Counted from the stretch's first letter, positions 53,094 to 63,081 are shown. The stretch: DNA of 64,000 nt from CALKJP01 sp046299555 (GCA_046299555.1 JBKBHS010000004.1:124001-188000), one strand, 5' to 3'. The notes: a model not told the origin generated them from the letters alone. A program made the numbers and translations.

Positions 53094-56000
53094 GTGTCAG
53101 TGAATATTAAAGAATTGAAACCTAGAAAGGCCTTGAACAAAGCCTTTTTAAAAGTTAAACCTAATAGAACCGATATTGAAAGGTTTAAGCAAAACCTTAA
53201 AACCTTAATAGACAGAACTAATGACTCAGAAAGTGAAGAATTTCATAAAAATTTGGTTTCTGATTTCTTAAAAGATACCTATTACAAGCAAAACCATTTT
53301 ATAAATACCAAAGGTCGAAACGACCTTGTTATACATAACGGACAAAATGCAAACTCGACAGTTGGCGTAATTCTAGAAGTTAAAAAGCCGACCAACAAAT
53401 CGGAAATGATTACAACCAAAAAACTGAACGCAAAAGCGTTTCAGGAATTGGTTTTGTATTATTTACGAGAGAGAATTACACACAAAAACCTTGAAGTAAA
53501 ACATTTGGTAGCGACTAACATTAACGAGTGGTTCATTTTTGACGCTACCCTATTCGACAGACTTTTTGCTCAAAACAAAAACCTTGTAAAGCAATTCAAC
53601 GACTTTGAAGCAGGACGTTTGGCAGACACTAAAACAGACTTTTTCTATAAACAAATTGCCGAGCCATTTATTGACAGCATTACTTCTGAAATTGAATTTA
53701 CTTACTTCAATATTCAAGATTTTCAAAAACCATTACGCAATGCCGACAAAGCAGATGATAATTCATTGATTGCTTTGTTCAAATTGCTTTCGCCAGAGCA
53801 TCTTTTAAAACTTCCGTTCACCAACGATAGCAACAGCCTTGACAAACGCTTTTACAGCGAATTGCTACACATAATTGGTTTAACAGAAACCAAAGAAGGA
53901 AGCAAAAAACTAATTGAACGCAATAAAGAATCTGAACGCAACTCAGGAACTTTGCTCGAAAATGCAATCATTCAGCTAGATAGTTTAGATAAGATTAGCA
54001 GACTCGATAAGCCAAACCAATTTGGAAGTACACAGCAAGAACGACTTTTTAATGTTGCTCTTGAACTTTCGATTACTTGGATAAACCGCATTTTGTTTTT
54101 AAAGTTGTTGGAAGCCCAACTCATCACATATCACAAGGGTGATAAGTCCTATTCGTTTCTCAATCTTGACAAAATCAAGAACTATGACGACCTGAACAGC
54201 TTGTTTTTTCAGGTGTTGGCACGCAAGTATGACGAACGAAACGAAGATGTAAAAAAGATTTTCGAGAAAGTGCCTTATCTCAATTCTTCGCTTTTCGAGC
54301 CGACCGATTTGGAGCAGGTTACGTTGTTTATCAGCAATCTGAAAGACGATAAAACCATTCCGATTTTTTCGCAAACCGTGCTAAAAGACCAGCAAGGCAA
54401 AAAACGGACGGGCAATATTTCCACGCTTCAATATTTATTTGAGTTTTTAGATGCTTACGACTTTGGAGCAGAAGGCGGAGAAGAAATTCAGGAAGACAAC
54501 AAAACGCTGATTAATGCTTCGGTTCTTGGATTGATTTTCGAGAAAATAAACGGCTACAAAGACGGTTCGTTTTTCACTCCGGGTTTCATCACCATGTATA
54601 TGTGCCGTGAAACCATTCGCAAAGCCGTTGTGCAGAAATTCAACGAAACCAAAAAATGGAACTGCACAACTCTTGAAGAACTTTACGACAAAATTGAAGA
54701 CCGAAAAGAAGCCAACAACATTGTAAACAGCATCAAAATTTGCGACCCTGCCGTTGGTTCAGGACACTTTTTAGTTTCGGCACTCAATGAAATGATTGCA
54801 GTAAAAAACGACTTGAAAATTCTGCAAGACCGAGAAGGAAAGAGATTGAAAGAATATCAAGTTGAAGTAGTAAATGATGAATTGATTGTAACAGACGAAG
54901 AAGGAGAACTTTTTGAATACAACCCAAGTAACAAAGAAAGCCAACGCATACAAGAAACGCTTTTCCACGAAAAGCAAACCATTATTGAAAACTGCCTTTT
55001 TGGGGTGGACATCAATTCCAACTCAGTAAAAATTTGCCGTTTGCGTTTGTGGATTGAGCTTTTGAAAAATGCTTACTACAAAAACAGCACTGAACTTGAA
55101 ACACTTCCGAATATTGACATCAATATAAAGTGCGGAAACTCGTTAGTTAGCCGTTTTGCCATTGATGCCGACTTGAAGCAAGCCTTGAAAAAAAGCAAGT
55201 GGACAATTGATAGCTACCGAATAGCCGTTGACACTTATCGAAACGCTGAAAGTAAGGAACAGAAAAGAGAAATGGAGCGCCTGATTGCTGATATTAAAAA
55301 TAATTTTAAAAGCGAAATTTCTTCTCGAGACCCAAAAGTTATAAAACTGCAAAAATTAGAGTATGAATATGGATTACTAGTAGCTCCCAATATTTTTAAA
55401 GAAGATGATGCCCTTTACGGAAGTAGAGATAATAAGAAAAAAGCAAAAGAACGTGAAAAAGAATTATTTGCAGAAATACAAAAACTAAAAAAAGAAATTG
55501 AAGAAATTAAAAACAATAAAATTTTTGAAAACGCTTTTGAATGGCGTTTTGAATTTCCCGAAGTGCTGAATGATGATGGCGATTTTGTGGGCTTTGACGT
55601 GGTTATTGGAAATCCGCCTTATGGTGTATCTATCAAAGACAAAACTGAACGTGAGTATTTAGTGTCAAATCTTTCAAAGGTTCCAGATTTCGAGATTTAT
55701 TATTGGTTCATCAATAAAGGTCATCAGATTTTAAAACAAAATGGAGTAATATCTTACATTATTCCTAATACAATATTATTCAATGTATATGCCCAATCAT
55801 ATCGCTTGAATTTGTTTGATAATTGGAATTTAGATGAAATATTAGATTGCACAAACTTCAATATTTTTGAAGATGCAACTGTTAGAAATATTATTTTCCA
55901 ATTCACAAAATCTGATAGCAAGGGATATACTCTTGGTTACAAAAATACCGCTAATGCTGAAAGTTTTGAAAACCTCGTAAGTAGAAAACGAATTGTGATT

Positions 56001-56780
56001 TCAAAACAAATAGCAGAAGATAATATTCAAAATTGGGGCTTGGTTTTCAAATTAGAAAAAGAAATTCTGACTATTGTAGGAAAAATAAAAAGCAATAAAA
56101 AAACATTGATAGAACTCTTCCCAGAGACCAGTCAAGGGCTAATTGCTTATGATAAATATCAAGGTCAAACCGATGAGATAATAAAGAATAGAGCTTATCA
56201 TCATTTCTCAAATCCAGAAAATAAATATAAACGTTGGCTTTATGGAGAAGACATTACGCGTTATTTAGTTAAATGGAATGGTAAAGAATATATAGATTAT
56301 TGCAATGGTATTGCAAATCCAAGAGACCCAAAATATTTCAAAGGGAAGAGAATTTTGATTAGAGAAATTACAAATCCAAGGATTTTTGCTGCAATTACAT
56401 CAGAAGAACTATATAACGACCCTGCAATAATTATTATAAAAGATAATCCAACCAGTTATCCTTTAGAATGTTTGTTGGCAATATTAAATTCTAAATTAGC
56501 AACATTCTATCATTTCAATTCATCTCCAAAAGCAACCAAAGGAGCATTTCCTAAGATTTTAGTTTATGACGTGAATAATTTTCCTTTGCCCAAGCAGATT
56601 GATAGTAATATCCAAAAAATATTGGAAACACTTGTTGAGCAAATTTTGGCTAAGAAGGCTCAAGAACATTCAGCAGATACAACTGAATTAGAAAACCAAA
56701 TCGACCAATTGGTTTACCAACTCTACGAGTTGACGGAAGAAGAAATCGCCATCATCGAAAATTCAACCAATAAAAATTGA
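53094..56780 (+). CDS. Single-polypeptide restriction-modification enzyme (type IIG-like)
   Basis: A 1228-residue enzyme starting at GTG, combining both activities in one chain. The N-terminal nuclease core has Asp77 (RNDLVIHN) and Glu95-x-Lys97 (VILEVKKP), the PD-(D/E)xK pattern. Methyltransferase motif I is DPAVGSGHFL (from residue 551) and motif IV is NPPYG (from residue 840), as in Eco57I-type N6-adenine methylases. A coiled-coil spans about 770-810 and the last about 300 residues form a target-recognition domain (KYKRWLYGEDITRYLVKWNG onwards). Base composition is less AT-rich before about 55280 and sharply AT-rich after it, consistent with target-domain exchange. No separate specificity or methylase gene adjoins. 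Confidence 0.88.
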   Translation: MSVNIKELKPRKALNKAFLKVKPNRTDIERFKQNLKTLIDRTNDSESEEFHKNLVSDFLKDTYYKQNHFINTKGRNDLVIHNGQNANSTVGVILEVKKPTNKSEMITTKKLNAKAFQELVLYYLRERITHKNLEVKHLVATNINEWFIFDATLFDRLFAQNKNLVKQFNDFEAGRLADTKTDFFYKQIAEPFIDSITSEIEFTYFNIQDFQKPLRNADKADDNSLIALFKLLSPEHLLKLPFTNDSNSLDKRFYSELLHIIGLTETKEGSKKLIERNKESERNSGTLLENAIIQLDSLDKISRLDKPNQFGSTQQERLFNVALELSITWINRILFLKLLEAQLITYHKGDKSYSFLNLDKIKNYDDLNSLFFQVLARKYDERNEDVKKIFEKVPYLNSSLFEPTDLEQVTLFISNLKDDKTIPIFSQTVLKDQQGKKRTGNISTLQYLFEFLDAYDFGAEGGEEIQEDNKTLINASVLGLIFEKINGYKDGSFFTPGFITMYMCRETIRKAVVQKFNETKKWNCTTLEELYDKIEDRKEANNIVNSIKICDPAVGSGHFLVSALNEMIAVKNDLKILQDREGKRLKEYQVEVVNDELIVTDEEGELFEYNPSNKESQRIQETLFHEKQTIIENCLFGVDINSNSVKICRLRLWIELLKNAYYKNSTELETLPNIDINIKCGNSLVSRFAIDADLKQALKKSKWTIDSYRIAVDTYRNAESKEQKREMERLIADIKNNFKSEISSRDPKVIKLQKLEYEYGLLVAPNIFKEDDALYGSRDNKKKAKEREKELFAEIQKLKKEIEEIKNNKIFENAFEWRFEFPEVLNDDGDFVGFDVVIGNPPYGVSIKDKTEREYLVSNLSKVPDFEIYYWFINKGHQILKQNGVISYIIPNTILFNVYAQSYRLNLFDNWNLDEILDCTNFNIFEDATVRNIIFQFTKSDSKGYTLGYKNTANAESFENLVSRKRIVISKQIAEDNIQNWGLVFKLEKEILTIVGKIKSNKKTLIELFPETSQGLIAYDKYQGQTDEIIKNRAYHHFSNPENKYKRWLYGEDITRYLVKWNGKEYIDYCNGIANPRDPKYFKGKRILIREITNPRIFAAITSEELYNDPAIIIIKDNPTSYPLECLLAILNSKLATFYHFNSSPKATKGAFPKILVYDVNNFPLPKQIDSNIQKILETLVEQILAKKAQEHSADTTELENQIDQLVYQLYELTEEEIAIIENSTNKN

Positions 56781-56880
56781 TGGCAATTCGCGAACACCAT
56801 AATAAAAATAATAATGTGTGAGCAAATAAAAATGGTGGAGGGAAATGGATAAATCCATTCATTATAAATTATTGCCATTC

Positions 56881-56910
56881 CATAGCCTACGGTTTAAACC
56901 GTGGGCTATG
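56881..56910 (+). repeat. REP-like palindrome A
   Basis: A 30-base near-perfect palindrome centred on GGTTTAAACC; every base pairs with its mirror position except a single T-G wobble at the eighth pair. It lies 71 bases before the transposase ATG and shares the core ACGGTTT with the next palindrome. Confidence 0.8.
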
Positions 56911-56929
56911 AAAAGGTGCATGATTGGAC

Positions 56930-56949
56930 AAAACCGTTTCAACGGTTTT
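56930..56949 (+). repeat. REP-like palindrome B
   Basis: AAAACCGTT and AACGGTTTT flank a 2-base centre, a perfect 9-bp inverted repeat. Its arms repeat the AAACCGT/ACGGTTT core of palindrome A. Together they look like the paired REP hairpins recognised by REP-associated tyrosine transposases. Confidence 0.8.
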
Positions 56950-56980
56950 ATTGTGATAAACGATTATTAAATTTGATTTT

Positions 56981-57415
56981 ATGCCACATTCATTCTATAA
57001 AATTTGGATTCACGCCATTTGGGCAACCAAAGAAAGGATGCCATTGATTCATCAAAGCATTGAACAAAAGGTTTATCAATTTATTTCTGAGCAATTATGG
57101 GAACAAGGTTGCCCGGTAAGAATAATAAATGGAATGCCCGACCATATCCATTGTTTGTTTTTGCTTAGCCCTCAAAAATCAATAGCAGACGTAATCAAAC
57201 AGATTAAAGGAAGTTCTTCTCACTTCATTAATCAGAACAATTTAATTGCTGAAAAATTTGCATGGCAAACAGGATATGCTGCTTATTCTGTTTCCGAATC
57301 GGTAGTTGAAAAAGTATTTCAATATATCCAAAATCAGAAAGCTCACCATCAAAAAAAGTCATTTCTGCAGGAATATGATGAGTTTTTAAGATTGTATAGC
57401 CCAAGCTCTCAGTAA
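56981..57415 (+). CDS. IS200/IS605-type tyrosine transposase (TnpA, REP-associated type)
   Basis: A 144-residue HUH single-strand transposase. The HUH motif is His55-Ile-His57 in MPDHIHCLF, and the catalytic Tyr115 is in VFQYIQNQKAHH. Such enzymes cut at hairpins at the ends of IS200 elements or act on chromosomal REP sequences. There is no tnpB. Two palindromes with a common core lie just upstream; none is seen downstream, so the right end is not defined. The gene follows the restriction enzyme, making a mobile accessory patch. Whether the element still moves is unknown. Confidence 0.9.
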   Translation: MPHSFYKIWIHAIWATKERMPLIHQSIEQKVYQFISEQLWEQGCPVRIINGMPDHIHCLFLLSPQKSIADVIKQIKGSSSHFINQNNLIAEKFAWQTGYAAYSVSESVVEKVFQYIQNQKAHHQKKSFLQEYDEFLRLYSPSSQ

Positions 57416-57469
57416 AAAAAATGTAGATTAAAAATAGACTTATTTAAATAACAAAAATTAAAAAAAATC

Positions 57470-57880
57470 ATGAAAATTTTAAGAAATATTTTAGCTGTAA
57501 TAATTGGTGCCATTGTGGGTAGTATTATAAATGGAGCAATTATTTCTGTAAGTGGGAAAATAATACCACCACCGGCAGATGTAGATGTAACTACTATGGA
57601 AGGTTTGCGTGCTACCATGCATTTGTTTGAGCCAAAACATTTTTTAATGCCTTTTCTGGCGCATGCTTTAGGAACTTTTGTTGGTGCGCTTTTAGCTATG
57701 CTCATAGCTGCTTCGCATAAATTTTATTTTGCACTTACGGTTTCTTTTTTATTTTTAATTGGAGGATTTATCAATGTTGTTTTACTTCCTTCTCCCTTAT
57801 GGTTCACTTTGTGTGATTTAATTTTAGCATATATCCCAATGGGTTTACTGGCGAATTTAATTTTAAGGAATAAGTCGTAA
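57470..57880 (+). CDS. Four-helix membrane protein of unknown function
   Basis: A 136-residue inner-membrane protein with four predicted helices (about residues 5-30, 60-82, 85-108 and 112-132) and a short Pro-rich loop (KIIPPPADVDVTTMEG) after the first. No recognised motif. Its last codons (AAT AAG TCG TAA) lie in the 7-bp tandem tract that begins the second repeat island, so the repeat supplies its C-terminus and stop codon. It is not related to the transposase. Confidence 0.65.
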   Translation: MKILRNILAVIIGAIVGSIINGAIISVSGKIIPPPADVDVTTMEGLRATMHLFEPKHFLMPFLAHALGTFVGALLAMLIAASHKFYFALTVSFLFLIGGFINVVLLPSPLWFTLCDLILAYIPMGLLANLILRNKS

Positions 57881-58142
57881 GTGGTAAGTCGTAAGTTTTT
57901 AGTTAGAAAATTATTCAATATGTAAATGTGTAAATGTGAAGATTTGAAGATTTGAAGATTCGAAGATTGGAAGATTGAAAGATTAGAAGATTAGAAAATG
58001 TGGAAATGTGAAGATTAAAAAATGAATTTAGATATTTTCAATAAGGTTAACAATTTTTACTAATCTCTATTAATCTCAATTAATCTCCATTAATCTCCAC
58101 AAGTTTCAACTAATTTCAATAACCAATAACCAATAACCAATA
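57871..58142 (+). repeat. Composite tandem-repeat island 2 (7-8-10 bp)
   Basis: Same order as island 1: four 7-bp units TAAGTCG (57871-57898), thirteen 8-bp units of the TGAAGATT kind (57921-58024), six 10-bp units TAATCTCNAT (58061-58120), then three 7-bp AACCAAT units (58121-58141). It occupies the gap between two convergent genes. Confidence 0.85.
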
Positions 58143-58149
58143 ATTTCTT

Positions 58150-59052
58150 TTAGAAAAAAATCTGTTGTGCCAGTCGGTAGGTATTGGCATGTGCTTCTAT
58201 AATATCCGATAGTTTTTCGGAGTAGCCACCACCCATACTTGCAGCTATGGGAATTTTATTTGCTTTACAGAATTCAAGTACAAAACGGTCGCGTTCTTTG
58301 CAGCCTTCTATGCTTAAGCCAAGTCTGCCTAATTTATCGCTTGCCAAAACATCTACACCACTTTGATAAAAAATAAAATCGGGCTCAAAATCTTCTGCAA
58401 TTTTTGGTAAGGTATTTTTTAAAATTTTCAGGTAAGCGTTATCGTCAATATGGTCGGGTAATTCAATATCTAAATTAGATTTTTCTTTTTGTAAGGGATA
58501 ATTTTTTTCTCCATGCATCGAGAAGGTAAAAACATTTTCATCATCTTGAAAAATGGATGCAGTTCCATTTCCCTGATGTACATCTAAATCAACTACTAAA
58601 ATGCGTTTTTTTAATTGATGTTGTAACAAATATTTTGCAGCAATGGCAATATCATTAAGCAGGCAAAAACCTTCGCCTCTGTCGCGAAAGGCATGATGAG
58701 TGCCACCGGCAATATTCAAAGCAACACCGTATTCCAATGCATATAGAGCGGCATCAATAGTACCTTGCATAATAACCTGTTCGCGATGCACCAACTCTGC
58801 AGATAATGGAAAACCCATTTTTCTGATTTCAGATTGGGTAAGTTCCAGATTTTTTAATCGTGAAAAATAGGTTGCATCATGGCATGCTAAAATACTGTTG
58901 CTTTCTGCAATTTTGGGTTCAAATAAATTATAATGGCTAATGGTGCCTTCGTGCAATAATTGTTCAGGAAGCAGCTCGTATTTAGCCATAGGGAAGCGAT
59001 GTCCTTCCGGCAAGGGATGAGCATAGCACTTTGACCAGGCAATTTTTAGCAT
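58150..59052 (-). CDS. Histone deacetylase-like amidohydrolase
   Basis: A 300-residue class of arginase/deacetylase-fold zinc hydrolase that removes acetyl groups from lysine, polyamines or small amides. The catalytic pair His119-His120 and the Zn ligands Asp157, His159 and Asp234 are present (GGTHHAF, VVDLDVHQGNG, YQSGVDVL). No signal peptide, so cytosolic. In bacteria the substrate is often acetylpolyamine or acetoin-related, or unknown. It lies 31 bases after bioB on the same strand and may be co-transcribed. Confidence 0.9.
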   Translation of the reverse strand: MLKIAWSKCYAHPLPEGHRFPMAKYELLPEQLLHEGTISHYNLFEPKIAESNSILACHDATYFSRLKNLELTQSEIRKMGFPLSAELVHREQVIMQGTIDAALYALEYGVALNIAGGTHHAFRDRGEGFCLLNDIAIAAKYLLQHQLKKRILVVDLDVHQGNGTASIFQDDENVFTFSMHGEKNYPLQKEKSNLDIELPDHIDDNAYLKILKNTLPKIAEDFEPDFIFYQSGVDVLASDKLGRLGLSIEGCKERDRFVLEFCKANKIPIAASMGGGYSEKLSDIIEAHANTYRLAQQIFF

Positions 59053-59083
59053 AGAAATTTTAGACAGTAAACAATACTATTGC

Positions 59084-60181
59084 TTACATGTTTTTTAGCG
59101 CTTTTGCTTTTTCTTCAGCTGCTTTATTTTTTTCAATAACGTGTCCCGGGCGCGACCATTTTACTTTTTCAGCAGTTTCAGGACGCTCTTTGTAGCTTTC
59201 CTTTACTTCCGGTTTTTTACCGTCTTTAAAAGGTTCTTTGGGCACTAATCCAAGTATCTTAAACATTTGCATATCCTGGTTAAATTCAGGATTTGGAGTG
59301 GTTAATAATTTATCGCCTGCAAAAATGGAATTGGCTCCTGCCATAAAACAAAGCGCTTGTCCTTCCATGCTCATTTGTAAACGTCCGGCTGAAAGTCGAA
59401 CAGCGGCCTTTGGCATAACAATACGAGTTGTAGCTACCATACGTACCATTTCCCAAATGGAGGCAGATTGAGCATCTTCCAGCGGTGTGCCTTCTACAGG
59501 TACTAAGGCATTAATAGGTACTGATTCCGGTTGTGGATCTAAATTCGATAAGGTATAAAGCATTCCTACACGATCTTCTACACTTTCGCCCATACCTATA
59601 ATTCCACCTGAACAAACCGTAACTCCTGCTTTACGGGCATTGGTAATGGTTTGAATTCTATCGTCAAATGAACGGGTGGAAATTATTTCTTTATAATATT
59701 CTTCTGATGTGTCGATGTTGTGATTGTAAGCATATAAACCTGCATCAGCCAATCTTTTGGCTTGATTTTCAGTAAGCATGCCAAGCGTACAGCAAACTTC
59801 CATGTTTAATTCATTTACAGTACGTACCATTTCTAGAACTTTATCAAAATCGTCATTGTCTTTAACATTACGCCATGCAGCACCCATACATAAACGCGAA
59901 GAGCCTGCTTGTTTAGCTTTAATGGCAGCTTCTCTAACTTCTTCAATACTCATCAAATCATTGGTTTTTATGTTGGTGTGATAACGCGCTGCTTGTGGGC
60001 AATAAGCACAGTCTTCAGCACAACCGCCTGTTTTTATAGAAAGTAATGTGCTAACTTGAACTTCTCTCGGATTGTGATATTGACGATGTATGGTAGCTGC
60101 TTCGTAAACCAACTCTAAAAGTGGTTTATTGTAAATAGCTAATATTTCTTCTTTGCTATATTTGGGAATAAATGTTGACAT
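59084..60181 (-). CDS. bioB: Biotin synthase
   Basis: A 365-residue radical SAM enzyme that inserts sulfur into dethiobiotin. The radical SAM cluster ligands are Cys54, Cys58 and Cys61 (GGCAEDCAYCPQAARY); the second cluster cysteines and Arg are expected near residues 98, 131, 191 and 263. The C-terminus has an extra charged tail (about residues 315-365, KDGKKPEVKES and alike) beyond the usual barrel. No other bio gene adjoins. It lies between uvrA and the deacetylase-like gene on the minus strand. Confidence 0.95.
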   Translation of the reverse strand: MSTFIPKYSKEEILAIYNKPLLELVYEAATIHRQYHNPREVQVSTLLSIKTGGCAEDCAYCPQAARYHTNIKTNDLMSIEEVREAAIKAKQAGSSRLCMGAAWRNVKDNDDFDKVLEMVRTVNELNMEVCCTLGMLTENQAKRLADAGLYAYNHNIDTSEEYYKEIISTRSFDDRIQTITNARKAGVTVCSGGIIGMGESVEDRVGMLYTLSNLDPQPESVPINALVPVEGTPLEDAQSASIWEMVRMVATTRIVMPKAAVRLSAGRLQMSMEGQALCFMAGANSIFAGDKLLTTPNPEFNQDMQMFKILGLVPKEPFKDGKKPEVKESYKERPETAEKVKWSRPGHVIEKNKAAEEKAKALKNM

Positions 60182-60223
60182 GGACTTAAATTTTAATGGC
60201 TAAAAATACAAAATGCAATTGGA

Positions 60224-63055
60224 TTATTTTTTCTTGACTAATTTTTCTTTCAGATATTTTCCGGTATATGAATTTTTACATTTAATTAAATCATCAGGTA
60301 TTCCTTCAAAAACAATTGTTCCGCCTTCATCACCGCCTTCTGGGCCTAAATCAATTACCCAATCGGCACATTTTACAATATCTAAATTGTGTTCAATTAC
60401 AACCAATGAATGACCATTTTCTATTAAGGCATCAAATGCAGATAATAGTTTTTTTACATCATGAAAATGTAATCCGGTAGTTGGTTCATCAAAAATAAAT
60501 AATAGCGGTTGTAATGATTTTCCTTTACCTATAAATGATGCCAATTTAATTCGTTGTGCTTCGCCACCGCTTAATGTACTCGATGATTGTCCTAATTTTA
60601 CATAACCCAAACCTACATCCTGTAGGGGTTTTAATTTTTCGATAATTTTAGTTTCTATTTTGCTTTCACTTTTGTGTGAATTAAAAAAATCAATGGCATC
60701 ATCAATGGTCATTTCCAAAATATCATAAACGTTTTTACCATGATACTCTATTTCTAAAATTTCATCTTTAAAACGTTTTCCATGGCAGGCATCACAAGTA
60801 AGATGCACATCAGCCATAAATTGCATTTCTACTTTAATAATACCTTCGCCTTCGCACATTTCGCAGCGGCCGCCATCAACGTTAAATGAAAAATACGCAG
60901 GCTTGTAATTTCGTACTTTGGCAAGTGGCAGCGAAGTAAATAAATCTCTTATTTCATCGTAGGCTTTTAGATAGGTTACAGGGTTGGAACGTGTTGATTT
61001 TCCAATTGGATTTTGATCTATAAATTCCACTCCGCTTATAGCATCTACATCGCCTGATAGTTGATCGAATAATCCTGTTCGCTCACCATATGCACCAAAT
61101 TGTTTCTTTAAAGCTGTATATAATACTTTTTTTACCAACGAACTTTTTCCTGAACCACTTACTCCCGTTACAACTGTTAAGATATTTAATGGGAAATTTA
61201 CGTTTATGTTTTTTAAGTTATTTTCTCGAGCGCCTTTTATATGAATTGATTTTTTCCATTTTCTACGGTGAGGCGGGATCTCAATTTTTTCTCTTTCTGT
61301 TAGGTATTTGGCTGTTAAGCTTATTTGTGAATTTAATAATTCTTCATGTTTGCCTTGAAATACAACTTCTCCGCCATGGCTTCCGGCCAATGGCCCCATA
61401 TCAACAATTTCATCGGCTGCTTTTATGATATCTTCATCATGCTCAACCACAATAACGGTGTTTCCTACATTGCGTAGCGATTTAAGAATTTCAATCAAAC
61501 GTTGTGTATCTCTTGAATGTAAACCAATACTGGGTTCATCTAATATATACATAGAGCCAACTAAGCTGCTTCCAAGTGCAGTAGTTAAATTAATGCGTTG
61601 CGATTCTCCGCCTGAAAGGGTATTGGATAATCTGTTTAATGATAAATATCCCAAGCCGACATCTTCTAAAAATTTTAAACGATTTTTTATTTCAATTAAT
61701 AATCGCTTGGCTACTTCTTGTTCGTATTTATTTAGTTTAATGTTCTCAAAAAAAAGGCGTGCTTGAGAAACCGACATTAAAACAATATCAATAATGGAAT
61801 GGTTGTTTATTTTAACATAACCAGCATCTTTTCTTAATCGAGAGCCATTGCATTCGGGACATTTAGTCTTTCCTCTGTATCGCGATAATAAAACCCTGTA
61901 TTGTATTTTGTAGCTTTGTTCTTCCAGGTGTTTAAAAAAGTCGTTTAATCCCGAAAAATAATTATTCCCTGTCCATAGTAGTTTACGTTGATTTTCATGT
62001 AATTCATTATAAGGTCTGTGAATAGGAAAATTAAATTTATGAGCATGTTTAATGAGTTGATTTTTCCATTCGCTCATTTTATCGCCTTTCCAACATACAA
62101 TGGCATCTTCATAAATTGAAAGACTTTTGTTGGGGATTACTAAATCTTCGTCAATACCAATTACGCTTCCATAACCTTCGCAGTATTTACAAGCTCCGAT
62201 TGGATTATTAAAACTGAAAAAGTTTACGCTGGGTTCTTCAAAAGTTATTCCGTCTAACTCAAACCGATTATTAAAACGATGTTCTTTAACCTCGTTAGAT
62301 AAATGAATTTCTACAATACATTCTCCATTACCTTCATAAAATGCTGTTTGAATAGAATCGTAAATTCTTGTGGTATTATCTTCATTTTCCGTATCGGTTG
62401 TTAATCTATCAATTAAAATTGCAATATCTTTTACTGATGCTTTGGAGTCATCAAACTCTTCTATACGAACAATTTCATTTTTATATCTTATTCTTGAAAA
62501 TCCTTGTTGTAACAATAATTTTAATTCTTCTAAAATAGTTCTGTTGTTTTTTAAAATCAGAGGTGCATATAAGGCTACTTTAGTTCCTTTAGGCAGTGAG
62601 AGAATAAAATTTAAAACATCTTCGCGTGTATCTCTTTTAACTTCATTACCCGAAACAGGGGAAAAGGTTTTACCAATTCTGGCGAATAATAATTTTAGGT
62701 AATCGTAAATTTCGGTTGTTGTTCCAACAGTAGAGCGAGGGTTTCTGGTATTTACTTTTTGTTCTATTGCTATTGCCGGAGCAATTCCTTTTATGTAATC
62801 AATATCCGGTTTTTCAATTTTTCCAAGAAACTGTCGTGCGTAGGCCGATAAACTTTCAACATATCTGCGTTGACCTTCTGCATAAAGTGTATCAAATGCA
62901 AGCGATGATTTGCCGGAACCGGATAAACCTGTTACAACAATAAATTTATTGCGTGGAAATGCTATATCAACATTTTTTAAATTATGTACGCGCGCTCCTT
63001 TAATAATGATAAAGTGTTTTGGATCTAAATTTTCTATGTTATTAGTTTTATTCAT
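60224..63055 (-). CDS. uvrA: Excinuclease ABC subunit A
   Basis: The 943-residue damage-recognition ATPase of nucleotide excision repair. Two ABC domains are complete: Walker A motifs GLSGSGKSS and GVSGSGKSS, signature motifs NTLSGGESQRI and STLSGGEAQRI, and zinc modules with CEMCEGEG and CDACHGKRF, plus CPECNGSRL in the first half. Full length. Start ATG at 63055. A TATTTTTG box reads toward it at 63074-63081. Divergent from the sigma factor gene, with about 230 bases between. Confidence 0.98.
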   Translation of the reverse strand: MNKTNNIENLDPKHFIIIKGARVHNLKNVDIAFPRNKFIVVTGLSGSGKSSLAFDTLYAEGQRRYVESLSAYARQFLGKIEKPDIDYIKGIAPAIAIEQKVNTRNPRSTVGTTTEIYDYLKLLFARIGKTFSPVSGNEVKRDTREDVLNFILSLPKGTKVALYAPLILKNNRTILEELKLLLQQGFSRIRYKNEIVRIEEFDDSKASVKDIAILIDRLTTDTENEDNTTRIYDSIQTAFYEGNGECIVEIHLSNEVKEHRFNNRFELDGITFEEPSVNFFSFNNPIGACKYCEGYGSVIGIDEDLVIPNKSLSIYEDAIVCWKGDKMSEWKNQLIKHAHKFNFPIHRPYNELHENQRKLLWTGNNYFSGLNDFFKHLEEQSYKIQYRVLLSRYRGKTKCPECNGSRLRKDAGYVKINNHSIIDIVLMSVSQARLFFENIKLNKYEQEVAKRLLIEIKNRLKFLEDVGLGYLSLNRLSNTLSGGESQRINLTTALGSSLVGSMYILDEPSIGLHSRDTQRLIEILKSLRNVGNTVIVVEHDEDIIKAADEIVDMGPLAGSHGGEVVFQGKHEELLNSQISLTAKYLTEREKIEIPPHRRKWKKSIHIKGARENNLKNINVNFPLNILTVVTGVSGSGKSSLVKKVLYTALKKQFGAYGERTGLFDQLSGDVDAISGVEFIDQNPIGKSTRSNPVTYLKAYDEIRDLFTSLPLAKVRNYKPAYFSFNVDGGRCEMCEGEGIIKVEMQFMADVHLTCDACHGKRFKDEILEIEYHGKNVYDILEMTIDDAIDFFNSHKSESKIETKIIEKLKPLQDVGLGYVKLGQSSSTLSGGEAQRIKLASFIGKGKSLQPLLFIFDEPTTGLHFHDVKKLLSAFDALIENGHSLVVIEHNLDIVKCADWVIDLGPEGGDEGGTIVFEGIPDDLIKCKNSYTGKYLKEKLVKKK

Positions 63056-63073
63056 TTATTTTTTTGAAGCTTG

Positions 63074-63081
63074 CAAAAATA
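63074..63081 (-). promoter_or_regulatory. Candidate -7 box for uvrA
   Basis: On the minus strand TATTTTTG matches TAnnTTTG and ends 18 bases before the uvrA ATG. No -33 element is seen. The divergent sigma-factor promoter lies about 80 bases away. Confidence 0.45.
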
